A stretch of DNA of 64,000 nucleotides from Sycobia sp. Sy_11 (taxonomy: Eukaryota > Arthropoda > Insecta > Hymenoptera > Epichrysomallidae), in assembly GCA_018907035.1 (NCBI GenBank), contig JACCIC010000364.1:62001-126000 (forward strand), given 5' to 3'. The translations under genes and the position numbers were made by a program. Position 1 is the first letter of the stretch. Each line of letters starts with the position of its first letter. The notes below the pieces were generated by a model. It saw only the letters and a program-made list of their open reading frames with translations. It searched no databases and was not told the DNA's origin. Positions 22,759-33,152 of the stretch are shown piece after piece.

Positions 22759-24339
22759 TTTATTAAAGTAAAACACATATATTTAACTACACATATATAT
22801 ATTTATTTGTTTATTTATTTCAATGCGTGTATAGAACATTATTTAATTAGGTATTATTGAAAACCCCAAAAATGGATTTAATAACAAAATAATATTTTCG
22901 GTTTATTCAAATAATATTTCGCTTCATATTTTTCGAAAGTACATATACGTGCATTTGAAAATCTACGAGCCAGCACATTCTGTGGAGAAAGTGGGCATAT
23001 CCCTTTTCTGCCCTTTTTTTATACACCTGCACGGTGTATAGCATTCCGCGGTGGTCCCGTCGATCGGCTAAGGTCGACAAAAGTGTTAGAGATGCGACTG
23101 TTAAATGTAAAAAAATGTGTGCGCAGTTAATCTTTCTCATTTTGTTGAGCTTCTCTCTTCCGGTGGAAAGTTTTCCAAATTTTTGAGCCGGACAACGTTT
23201 AGACGTTACAATATATATATATATAGAGAGAGAGAGTAAGATTAGTTTGGGCTCAGGCAATAAGGGCATTTCATTCTTTACTATCATTGAGTACCGGACT
23301 TTACTGGCCAAATTGAAGTTTGTCAATGGTCCAAGTTTTTCGGAATCTTTTAACAAAACATTGTGTTCTTATTCTTTTGAAGGCGATAATTGAACTGTTA
23401 AATCACAATCCTTCAAAAAATATTGTATAATCTATTAAAATAAATAAATAATATTTTGTTATATCTAATTGTTAACATTAATTTACTCATAATAACTTGC
23501 AAATTATCTGTATTTATATTTTTGGCTATTCAAAACGTATGTAGTTACAAAATTAGAAGTAATTGAACAATAAAGTTTCATTTATTGAAATTGCGGTATA
23601 GATTATAAAATGTTTTCATCCAAAAATTAATTATTAAAAAAACAGCATAAGCTTTGTGGGAACGGGCCTGACAATTCCATACCTACATTTTTAATAATAA
23701 TGAATTATCAGAAAAAATAGCAGAAGAGTTTTCACCTAAAAACATCGATGATTCAAGATAATTAACTCTTTTTTATGAGTCCATGCGTGGACCAACTGAT
23801 GTGGGAATAATCTCGGCTATTCATAAATGATCTCATTATTTTATTAAGCTGCATTTCCGTTAAAACTATTTATTTATTATTATCTTTTAGAGTTTATATA
23901 AATTTTGTAAACTGTACATACTGTGATATATAGGGATGCATATAAAATGCACTTAGCCATTTGTTTTAATGGTCTATTATTTTAAGATGTTATTGTATGT
24001 ATTTTTGTCTTAATCTATTACTGAATTTAGAAAAATATTTTACATAAATTTTTTATAAAATACATGAGAGATTCTTACGATGCTAAGGTACATCAAACTC
24101 GCGTAATTATTTTACTTTGGTTAATGTTGCTTTTTGCCGATTTTATTTTACTATTATTTTTATTTTTAGTGTTTTTAATTTTTAATATAATTTATTTTTA
24201 GTAATGCATTATATTTCAAATTCTTCGGGGGTGGTCGTAAACACGAATAATCTGACTATTATTATTTTAGTATAATATATTATAATATAAAGACTGCTTA
24301 CATGAGCTATTTATTATATATCTTAGAGCAGTAGAAAAA

Positions 24340-24857
24340 GGTGTCCAAATGTCTCGCGACGGTGTTTACGGAGAATATCATGTTCGGACTATAGAAAATA
24401 TTTGGGGAGGTAGAATGCGATGTTCAGGTATCCCGGGACTATTTTTACTGAGAGTGTGTGTGTTCTATGATAGAATACGAATTTCTTCATAGAAGTCTCT
24501 TAAACAGTTCCCGTAGAAGTCGTTCCAAAACAGCTGGTCATCGTATTCTAAGGTCCCAACATGAATCTTCCCATAGATGTCATCCCGTCATACCTGGACA
24601 CCGTCTTCTACCGTCCAACACGAATCTTCCCATATACCTGGACGTCGTTTTCTATCAACTAAATCCAATATTCCCCGTAAATATCGTCAAGACACCTGGA
24701 CATCGCATTCGATCACCCGAACTTGCATAAAAAGGAAATATCCATCGTCGGCTTAAAAAATATGCTATTTGCATACGAACATTTCGGTTGAATTTCAGTT
24801 GGCTTTGCTACTAAAATATTCACGGTATTTAATTAAAAAAATGAAAATATACGATAA

Positions 24858-24898
<41 letters not shown>

Positions 24899-26030
24899 AT
24901 GTATATTATATTGTACATATTATATATACACATTTTAAATACGGTTTACTGAGAAATATTGTATTGGCGTCTATGGGTAGTTGATTACGGTATTCCGTTG
25001 CCTCAGGATGATTTCTATTGGGACTTTTAAGTTCGAGTGATCGAATGCGATGTCCAGCTGTCTTGACAATATTTACGGGGAATATTGGATTTAGTTGATA
25101 GAAAACGACGTCGAGGTAGGAAGAAATCAACTTCTATGGGAAGATTCATGATGGAACGGTAAAATACGATGTCTAGGTCTTTTCGAACGACTTCTACGGA
25201 GAGTATTTTGTTTAGTCATTAGGAAGCGATCTGAGCTTTCTCGGGACGACTTCTACTGGGACTATTTTTTATTTTATTTAGTTGGTAGGAAACGATGTTT
25301 AGGTACATCGAGACAACTTCTACAGGGAGTTTCGTGTTTAGATGATAGAATGCGATTCCCAGGTATGTCGGGACAACTTCTACGGGAAAGTTCATGTTCC
25401 GACAGTAGAAGACGATGTCTGGGTATGACGGGACGACTTCTACGGGGAATTTTGTGTTCGCACGGTAGAAAACGATGTCCAGGTATGACGGGATGACTTC
25501 CATGGGGAATCTCGTGTTCGGACGGTAGAAGACGATGTCCAGGTGTGACGGGACGACTTCTAAAGGGAGTTGTGTGTTCGGACGTTAGAATACAATGTCC
25601 AGATGTCTCTGAACGACTTCTATGGGGAGTTTTGTATTCGCATAGTGGGATAAGAAGTTCAAGCGCCTCGGGACGACTTTACACATGGAATTTCGTATTC
25701 AGACGGTAGAAAACGATGTCCAGGTATGACGGGACGACTTCTATGGGGAGATTCATGTTGTGACGTTGGAATACGATATCGGGATGTTTTGGAACGATTT
25801 CTACGGGGAGTGTTAAAGAGACTTCTATAAAGAGATTTTCTATCATTCCAACACGCACACTCCCAGTAAAAGTCACCCTGGAAAACCTGGACGTCGTATT
25901 CTACCTTCCCAACACAAAACTATGTATAGCAGTCGTCCCGAGACATGTTCTATATTCCGAACATGATACTCTCTATAAATGTCGTCTCAAGACACTTGGA
26001 CATTTTTTTACCGCTCGAACTCGAAAGTAG
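24340..26030. repeat. 60-bp minisatellite arrays, palindromic arrangement
   Basis: The unit is exactly 60 bp (compare 25381-25440, 25441-25500 and 25501-25560), with a core like GATGTCCAGGTATGACGGGA followed by CGACTTCTACGGGGA. Orientation is reversed at about 24460-24740, forward at 25000-25840 and reversed again at 25845-26030. Because 60 is divisible by three, long 20-residue-period peptides appear; they are not genes. Confidence 0.9.
24860..24895. repeat. (TA)n microsatellite
   Basis: About 18 TA units inside H2. Confidence 0.9.
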
Positions 26031-26259
26031 AATTTTCTTCATAGAAGCCGTATGTAATATGCATATATCTGTGTAATACGGTTGTACATTATGTATATAC
26101 AGAAGCGACGATAGGTAAATTACGATCAATTATTTATAGTAATATAGATTTTTATATATAGAGTACTTTTTACTTTGATATTATTGAATTGCTTATGAAA
26201 TCGGTTAAATTATTATTTCGGGCGAAACCGAGACGGGGGATGCTTGTATATATATATAA

Positions 26260-26330
26260 CAATTGAATTGTTATACTTTTGTCGACTGCCCATATACAAA
26301 TTAATAAATATTTTTTTATTGGTCTTACAG
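26260..26330. mobile_element. Penelope terminal fragment
   Basis: CAATTGAATTG, then GTCGACTGCCCATATAC, TTAATAAATATTTTTTTATT and GGTCTTACAG match the outer 70 bp of the Penelope ends at 22072 and 54769. Nothing else of the element is present here. Confidence 0.75.
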
Positions 26331-26374
26331 TTTATTATTGAATATATATATAATAAAAGTATCGAGATCACGCA

Positions 26375-26760
26375 CGATATATCGAACGCGAAGTCGAGAC
26401 GGCGCAGCGAAGCGTCGCAATAAAGAGAATAACACTGGCTCTCGTCGAGTGCGTACGCAAGTTATCGCTGTTCAAGGTTATAAGCCCACGTGATTTACCC
26501 GATCGTACGTAAACCCGCGCTCGCGCCAGCAAAATGCTACCAACTCGCAAAGAAGAAGAGGGAAGAAAAATCGTACTGTCCAGGTCGGACACTGTGTAGG
26601 ACATTCACTTTCGTGTGATGTAAAATTGTACATAAGTACAGAAATTTTTCTTTGAATAACATGTTAATGCCTTGTTTTTCTCTCCAATGTTGTGCCCCCA
26701 CCCCCTCAGTGTTTATGTATTTATCCATTAGCGTCAAGGTCAACTAACACCTGAGTATGT
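26375..26760. other. CpG-rich patch, possible solo LTR
   Basis: About 250 bp (26375-26625) rich in CG dinucleotides (GATATATCGAACGCGAAGTC, GCAGCGAAGCGTCGC) in otherwise AT-rich DNA. Read on the minus strand it has a TATAACC near 26480. No LTR-like TG..CA ends with TSD could be fixed. The short minus ORFs here are unconvincing. Confidence 0.3.
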
Positions 26761-26864
26761 AATATAATGTGTCAGTAATCGCAACTATCGCTCTTGAAAA
26801 AATTCCCTCTTCTTTAATAATTGAGCAAAAGCCTTTATATAGTCGAATTATTATTATATATTTG

Positions 26865-26867
<3 letters not shown>

Positions 26868-26917
<50 letters not shown>
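26868..26917. repeat. (TA)n microsatellite at Helitron 3' end
   Basis: About 25 TA units directly abutting the CTAG terminus of Helitron H3. Confidence 0.95.
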
Positions 26918-26919
<2 letters not shown>

Positions 26920-28357
26920 AGCATCCCCCGTCTCGGCTTCGCCCGAGATAATAATTTAACCGATTTCATAAACAATTCAATAATATCTAAGTAAAGAGTT
27001 CGAGCGGTAGTAAAAGATGTGCAAGTGTCTCGAGACGACGTTTACAGAGAGCATCATGTTCGGACTATAGCAAATATCTCAGGACGACTGCTATAGAAAG
27101 TTTTGTGTTGGGAAGGTAGAATACAATGTCTAGTTATCCCGGGACGACTCTTACTGGGAGTGTGCGTGTTCGAATGATCGAATACTTATCTCCTCATACC
27201 TGGACATCTTCTTCTACCGTCCGAACACGAAATTCCCCGTGGATGTCATCCCGTCATACCTGGACATCGTTTTCTACCGTCCGAACACGCAATTCCCCGT
27301 AGAAGTTGTCCCGACATACCTGGATCTTGTTTTTTATTAATCAAATACAATATTCCCCGTAGAAATCGCCCAGAGAAACCTGGACATCGCATTCTATCAT
27401 CCGAACACACAACTGCATATATAAATCGTCTTGAGACAACGGAATATCATAATCAACCGCCCGTACATGTCAATACAATATTTCTCAGTAGAAACCGTAT
27501 TAAAATGTGTATATATAATATGTACAATATAATATACATACAATATATATTACATATTTCGTATATTTTCGTTTTTTCAATTAACTACCGTAAATATTTT
27601 CGTAGTGATGCCAACTGAAATTTAAGCAAAACGGTATGGCGAATAGCATATTTTTGAAGGAGACGATGGATATTTCCTTTTTATTCAGAAGAGACGATAT
27701 ATTGTATGTATAGTTTCGAGGTAGTTGGTAAAAGAACCCTATTTTGCAATCATTTCTTTTGTTCAATCTAAAAAAACAGTCGCTTGTCACATTTGTGAAG
27801 TTAATATAATGTATAAAAACAAAAATATAATTGTCGTCACAAATTATATTCAGTATGAGTTGGCATACAGAACGATTTTATAAGAGAAGGAGAAAGGAAG
27901 ATAGAGAGGCGGAGAGAGAGAGAGACTTTCTCACGTAAGAGAAAATAAAATTTACAAAAACCAAAAGATATCCATAAGGTGTGAGAGTAGTGTCAGATTA
28001 ACCTGAAGAACAAAAAAAGGTAATACCGACTAACGCCACACCTTCTTTGGGATACGAATCCCAAAGGTGGATATGAACATTCACTTGAGCTGGCCTGGTA
28101 TTAATACTTTAAGCGGACTGCTTTGAGTTGATATTCGTGATTCAAGACGCCAACTAGTGGCCGCTGGTGAAACTGACCATAAAAACTGTTAACTTAATTT
28201 ATTATTAAAAGTAAAATGATTTTCGATAAAAAACATAGCCTATGTCCTTCCCAAGATAATATAGAATCTATGTCAAATTTCAGAACAATCGGTTCAGTAG
28301 TTTTTTCGGTTATCGCGTACAAACAAAAACACGCTTTGTCTTTATAAATTAGTATGA
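26918..28357 (-). mobile_element. Non-autonomous Helitron (H3), both ends present
   Basis: On the minus strand it begins at 28357 with TCATACTAATTTATAAAG and ends at 26918 with a hairpin CTCGGGCGAAGCCGAG and GGGGGATGCTAG, i.e. a 5' TC and a 3' CTAG as in Helitrons. Length about 1.44 kb. It contains 60-bp minisatellite units in two orientations (27000-27450), an AT-rich segment shared inverted with 24740-24970, and near its 5' end a block (27945-28345) also present around the jockey insertion at 33153. No Rep or helicase is encoded. Flanked by (TA)n at the 3' side and (GATAT)n at the 5' side. Confidence 0.7.
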
Positions 28358-28398
28358 TATGATATGATATGATATGATATTATATGATATGATGATAT
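28354..28398. repeat. (ATGAT)n microsatellite
   Basis: About eight copies of a 5-bp ATGAT unit directly at the 5' end of H3; a similar run follows the related end at 36254. Confidence 0.85.
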
Positions 28399-28400
28399 GA

Positions 28401-28432
<32 letters not shown>

Positions 28433-28878
28433 GAACACATAATATTCATTAAGGGATAGCCTGTGCTTTGGGTAACCACACATGTGTATGATTGAAAACC
28501 CATTAGCACACTTATGTGTAATTATTATAAGAAAAGCGTGTTGAATAAGCGTACGTTTTCCTCAACCATTTACAAATATTACAAAATATTCGCATTTTTC
28601 TGTATGGAACATATATACCACTTTTTGCTCATTTTTACATATACATTGTATTTAAAATACATATGAGATTATATTATATTTATATATTTAACTTACATTT
28701 CTCTAGTCTACATAATATTATTTATAGCTTATATATGAAGTATATGTAAAAAGAAGACAGAGAGAGGAATGAATTTGAATTGAAATCAAGCCTTAGTTAC
28801 TAATTAGCTGATTAACATATACGTTCCATGCATCCAATATACTCCAATATTCTTACCTATAATATTTTAATACACACA

Positions 28879-28944
<66 letters not shown>

Positions 28945-31070
28945 GCGTATATCATATACATTATAATAAATATATCTAATTTATTTCTAAAATTGTATAG
29001 CTATGTCTGACTATCCATATGCACTCAGGTATAAATGCTTATTTCATACCGGTATTCTATATAAATTCACATACCTATGCAATCACATCATTTCCTACCG
29101 CATGCATTTGCTTTCCCTCTTTTATTATTTTAAAATGTGAATTTGTTTTCCCCTTCTATATTCCTCTTCTATATAAATTTTATTTTAAATTCAATGAGAA
29201 ATCTCTTTTGGCGCAAGGGGATGTCTGCCTATGCTACTGTATATATATGTAGCTATATGCTACTGGTTTGAATAAAAATTGTTACAATCAAAGGCAGGTC
29301 AAGAAATAAGAATTTTCACATTCTGTAAAGTGCACCAAGTTGAGAATGCCCACAGCAAAGGTACAAAATACAGATAGGTTAAATGAAAATTAAAGATTTT
29401 TAAGGAAAATAGTCGCACAACAAGTCATTAGCACTATCGAGCGCACGTTATCCATATATATTCCCCAACTCTTAAAGTGAATAATCAACGTATTGAGAGC
29501 AAATATAGGGACAAGAGAATAGTACGTAGCAGCATATTCAACTAGGTATGAGATATTTAAATGTTATCCTTGAGCTATAGCAAACCCTAACCTCTGCAGG
29601 AGTATAGGCTTATACAGAGGGACTGGTATTAGAACATTATAAGTAAGAAAAGTGGTAGAAAGAAATGGAATTTCTCCATTCTAAAAATTTTTATTAGTTA
29701 AGGAAAGTAAATGTTCAGTCCAAGGCTTGACTGAGTATTATTTCATTTGTAAATTTCAGTTATATTAAAATTTTATTATGTGTAATTTCATACCATTTAC
29801 ATTGTATCAATATATAGCCTCAGATACTCCAATTATGTCAGATTCGTCAATAACGAGACTTGGAATTCCCCAGTATTACCACATGTAAGGACAATTCTAT
29901 CGTTAAGGTAATTGCTGTGCATGCTTGCACTAATCTGTAACACGTTAAGGTAATAATGCCCCCACTTCCGAGTCCTCTGTGTCCTTCGCCATCCCTTCTC
30001 CTTAGATTTTTAGAATTTCTCTAACCAATAACAATCGTCTCCGCCTATATGGAATGTATTCTGTAAGCGCAACTGATATTGTAATTTCAGGCTTTCTACA
30101 ACCTTCGTCCAAGTAGCATCTGAAATATAATTTATTCTTGTTTGTTCTTGTAAATACTATCTCTTGTCCGTTTATTAAATTATTATAAAACATATATCAT
30201 TCCACTGTGTACGTTCTTTACTCATCCGCATTATATATTTAACATTACTAACTCAGTTGTGATTAAGATTCACAACTGGCGTGAGCATATCTGAAAGTGT
30301 ACTTTCATTCGCTATTGCAGCAAATTCATAAAAATATTCACGACTTTGAACAGTGAATATAAACAAAGAAATAAAATTCAAGATAGTTTGATAATAACTA
30401 AGAAAATTGGAAAAAATAATCTATTAGAAATTTGAAGAATCGAGCACTGACAGCTGCACATAAAAGCACTAGTAATAAAGGAGCTTCGCATCTGGAACTC
30501 ACAAAGCAGTAACAAGAGCAAATAACAAGAAAATGACAACAATAATTTAATTCAAATAACAATAATGATTAAACAAATATAAATAAATATATATAACCTT
30601 AGAGTACAGTAATGGAATAGATGTGACTACACAAACTTGCAATGCGGCAAATGGCTTATTGACAGGATAGAGAAGCTCAATAAGATACAATATTAATATC
30701 CAATATTTATTCACTAAATAAATAAGTGAATAATATATAATAAATAATTAAATAATGTAAATAATAATTAATAATAATCACGTAATATCAATATTGATAC
30801 TAATAATTAATCAATTAATATTACCCGATGATTAATTCTTTTTGTTTTCTTGTTAAATAAATAAAAATAGTTAAAAATTTAAAAATAAAAAATTTTAAGT
30901 TACAATAATCAGATATAAATATAATCAAAATCTTTCAAATAAAAGAAGTAATAGTAAATAATATAAGGAATACTAAATAGATAATCGCTATGTATAACAT
31001 ACAATTCATAATACACTAATTATTAAAAATAAAATAATTAACAACAATGGAGGAGACAATAGAAAGCAGA
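28399..31070. other. AT-rich intergenic DNA
   Basis: A T16 run at about 28417-28432, (TA)n at 28882-28940, then unique-looking AT-rich DNA. ORFs at 29019-29252 and 30002-30193 are short, unsupported and probably fortuitous. Nothing matches other parts of the window. Confidence 0.5.
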
Positions 31071-31077
31071 TATTCCT

Positions 31078-32090
31078 GCAGCAGAAATACTGAAGATCAT
31101 TACGGGTTTACTCTGCGGAGCAGCGAGAATATGGGCAAGACCCATATATAAAACATGGCGCACCATAGACGACCTAAAGGCATCCTTAAGACGTAAATTT
31201 AGATCGGCGGATTACTCAGTGCGACAAGAGGAGGAGCTGAGAGAGTGTATACAGGAGTCCAACGAACCCATTGGATCATATCTTAGAGGCATGCGGGCAT
31301 TGTTAGACAAGATGTCTCCGCCACTTTCCTTAGAGAGTCAGTTGGACCGGATCTACAGGAATCTATATGCTAAATTTATTAACAAGATAGATAGGAAGAA
31401 CTTTAACACCATAGACAATTTTCAGTTGATCAGACAACAGATCGAATTGAAAACGGAGTTAAAGCGTCGTTATAAAGAGCCTCCATCAGCTGAAAGCTGC
31501 ATGGTGAGCACAGCAGCTTGGCTCACATCTGGACGAAAATCGAGGCTGGTAGCGCTTGACGACAATAAAGCAAAGAATACGTCAAAGCAGGTGACAGTGG
31601 TGGAAACAGCGACATCAATGACAGCAAAGCATACTGAAAAAGACGCGAACTCCTGCCAAAGAGAAAGCAAGAGAAAATGAGAGTACAACCCTCAACGGCG
31701 AAGCTTATCCGTACGTATAACCGAACCAAGCAGGCACCAACCTCTCGAAATCACAATCATTTTCCGAATCCACCTACAAACAGGGACAGAAACGTGTCTC
31801 CCCGATATGAAAGCAGAACCAGAGACAGGCGCTATTCGCCCAGTGAATCGCGCGACGACCGACCTTAACGAAATACCAGAAAACAAAACGTCGCCCGATA
31901 TCGAACAAGAGATCGTTCGATAAGCAACGACAGATCCTAGCGCACTAATCCCAGAAGATAGTAGGCCGTGTTGGATCTGTAAAAGACGAGGACACGGGGC
32001 AAATAGGTGCCTAGAACTGAAACAGATATATTATTTTAATTGTGGAGAAAACAACTTGACGACGATGAACTGTCCATGTTGTCGACCAAC
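31078..32090 (+). pseudogene. Gypsy-type gag with zinc knuckles
   Basis: The frame from about 31078 to 31680 reads as a capsid-like protein (GLLCGAARIWARPIYKTW, EEELRECIQ, GSYLRGMRALLDKM). It stops at 31680, and the remaining nucleocapsid part is in other frames. Two zinc-knuckle-like motifs follow: CWICKRRGHGANRC (about 31974-32015) and a weaker CGENN..NCPCC (about 32040-32082). Such proteins form the retrotransposon particle and bind its RNA. No plausible ATG was seen at the 5' side, so the gene is 5'-truncated or decayed. Confidence 0.6.
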
Positions 32091-32540
32091 CGACAATCGA
32101 TCGGGAAACGCATAAAGGAACAGAAGAATGGAGTCTATCCTACGGCCCCTTATGACTTGACTCCACAATATAACTATAGAAACCACCAAAGACATTCAAA
32201 TAATAATCGCCCTTTCTAGGGGTACAGTGCAGAATGAGGAAAACAGATTTTTCCTTAACATCGAGATAAGAGGGAAGATATTCTCATCATTAATAGACCC
32301 CGAAGCCAGGAAGTCTTATATTGGTCCACGACGAGGTAAACTGGTAAAAACCGCCATAATGCCAATCATCTCATATATGCAGATGCCAGATGGTCAATTA
32401 TGCTCGAATGATAGAGAAGTAAATATAGACGAACCACTCATTACAGTCCGTTTCAAAGTATCGAACGCCTTAAAATATGACATCATCCTAGGAATGGATA
32501 TACTGGTGAAGCTCAAAATTATCATAAATTTTGTGCTACC
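31078..32540 (+). mobile_element. Second Ty3/gypsy-type relic (gag-protease)
   Basis: A separate LTR-element interior, unrelated at base level to the one at 2173. The order is gag, zinc knuckles, aspartic protease; RT and everything after it are absent. It ends after the protease at about 32540. A GC-richer unassigned stretch follows that could be LTR-like but has no partner. Confidence 0.65.
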
Positions 32541-32613
32541 TTTTGTGTATTATCGTCGTGTGAGAGCAAAATCGCGAGACGACCTGACCTTGCGTGCCGC
32601 CGAGTCTATTTAG
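32227..32613 (+). pseudogene. Gypsy aspartic protease remnant
   Basis: A 128-codon frame with SSLIDPEARKSYIG in the place of the retropepsin active-site loop (the expected D-S/T-G-A reads D-P-E-A) and YDIILGMDIL near residues 91-100, matching the conserved I-LG-D segment that follows in gypsy proteases. The catalytic loop is substituted, so activity is unlikely. The C-terminal 25 residues are not conserved and probably come from flanking DNA. Confidence 0.6.
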
Positions 32614-33002
32614 TAGACAACGATGCAGAGAGCTGCTCTAGAGGACGACAGCGGACACGTCTTTGGTAAGTACCGGTCTCATTTCATACGTAACGTACAA
32701 TCTCCGCATCCTTCCCATATGTTGAACCTGCTCGGGATTCACTGTCTCATGGACTACCGTCCCCCCTAACATAAATGTTACACTTTACTTGTTGTACTCG
32801 CAAATATTATTTTCCATACCGTTTTCCCTTCTTCTCTCTCTGCCAAAGAAGCGTCCGTAAATACATCGCCACGACCCCACCAAACAAGGTAAGAATAACC
32901 TCCTTTCAAAACGAGGTTATAATTATTTTTGTAGTATAAAATAATATAACCTCGAGGTTATAATGTATTTTATATAAATATATTTTTGCATATATATATA
33001 TA
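32614..33002. other. Unassigned, moderately GC-rich DNA
   Basis: Contains a splice-donor-like TTTGGTAAGTACC at about 32661-32673 and a second AAGGTAAGA at about 32888. It could be the end of the gypsy relic or an LTR. No repeat partner was found in the window. Confidence 0.3.
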
Positions 33003-33152
33003 TATTTTAAATAAAATAAAATTTAAAAAAATCAAAAAATATCCCTAAGGTGTCAGAGTAGTATCAGATAAACCTGAATAACAGAAAGCGTAATACCGAC
33101 TAACGTTACACCTTCTATAGGATACGAATTCCAAAGTTAGATATAATAATTC

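Larger units (their letters stand above)
21960..24010. repeat. R1-rep mosaic repeat, copy B (inverted)
   Basis: Reverse-complement relative of 10085-11275 (and of 8180-8590). It carries the plus-sense GGGAACGGGCC core at about 23657, the GGTCCCGTCGATCGGCTAA block at 23055 and the GCAGCTTAA..GATCTCATT module at 23830-23870 in reverse order. It is interrupted at 22072-22651 by a Penelope terminal-repeat insertion. Its 149-codon minus frame (22907-23356) is the counterpart of the 78-codon frame in copy A; coding is unproven. Confidence 0.65.
24340..26246 (+). mobile_element. Helitron-related element with 60-bp minisatellites (H2)
   Basis: Its right end is a Helitron 3' terminus on the plus strand: GAAATCGGTTAAATTATTAT, a TTCGGGCGAAACCGAG hairpin, ACGGGGGATGCTTG ending at 26246, where the usual CTAG has become CTTG. 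The interior is filled by tandem 60-bp repeats in three blocks of alternating orientation, plus an AT-rich unit (24740-24970) whose inverted relative lies at 27440-27700. No 5' TC end was found; the left edge resembles the region next to the 3' end of H3 in the opposite sense. No coding gene. Confidence 0.6.

Noticed and set aside
25219..25876. ORFs with a 20-residue repeat (SYLDIVFY..PVEVV)
   Set aside because: They are the translation of an exact 60-bp minisatellite; the length is divisible by three, and orientation switches break the frame.
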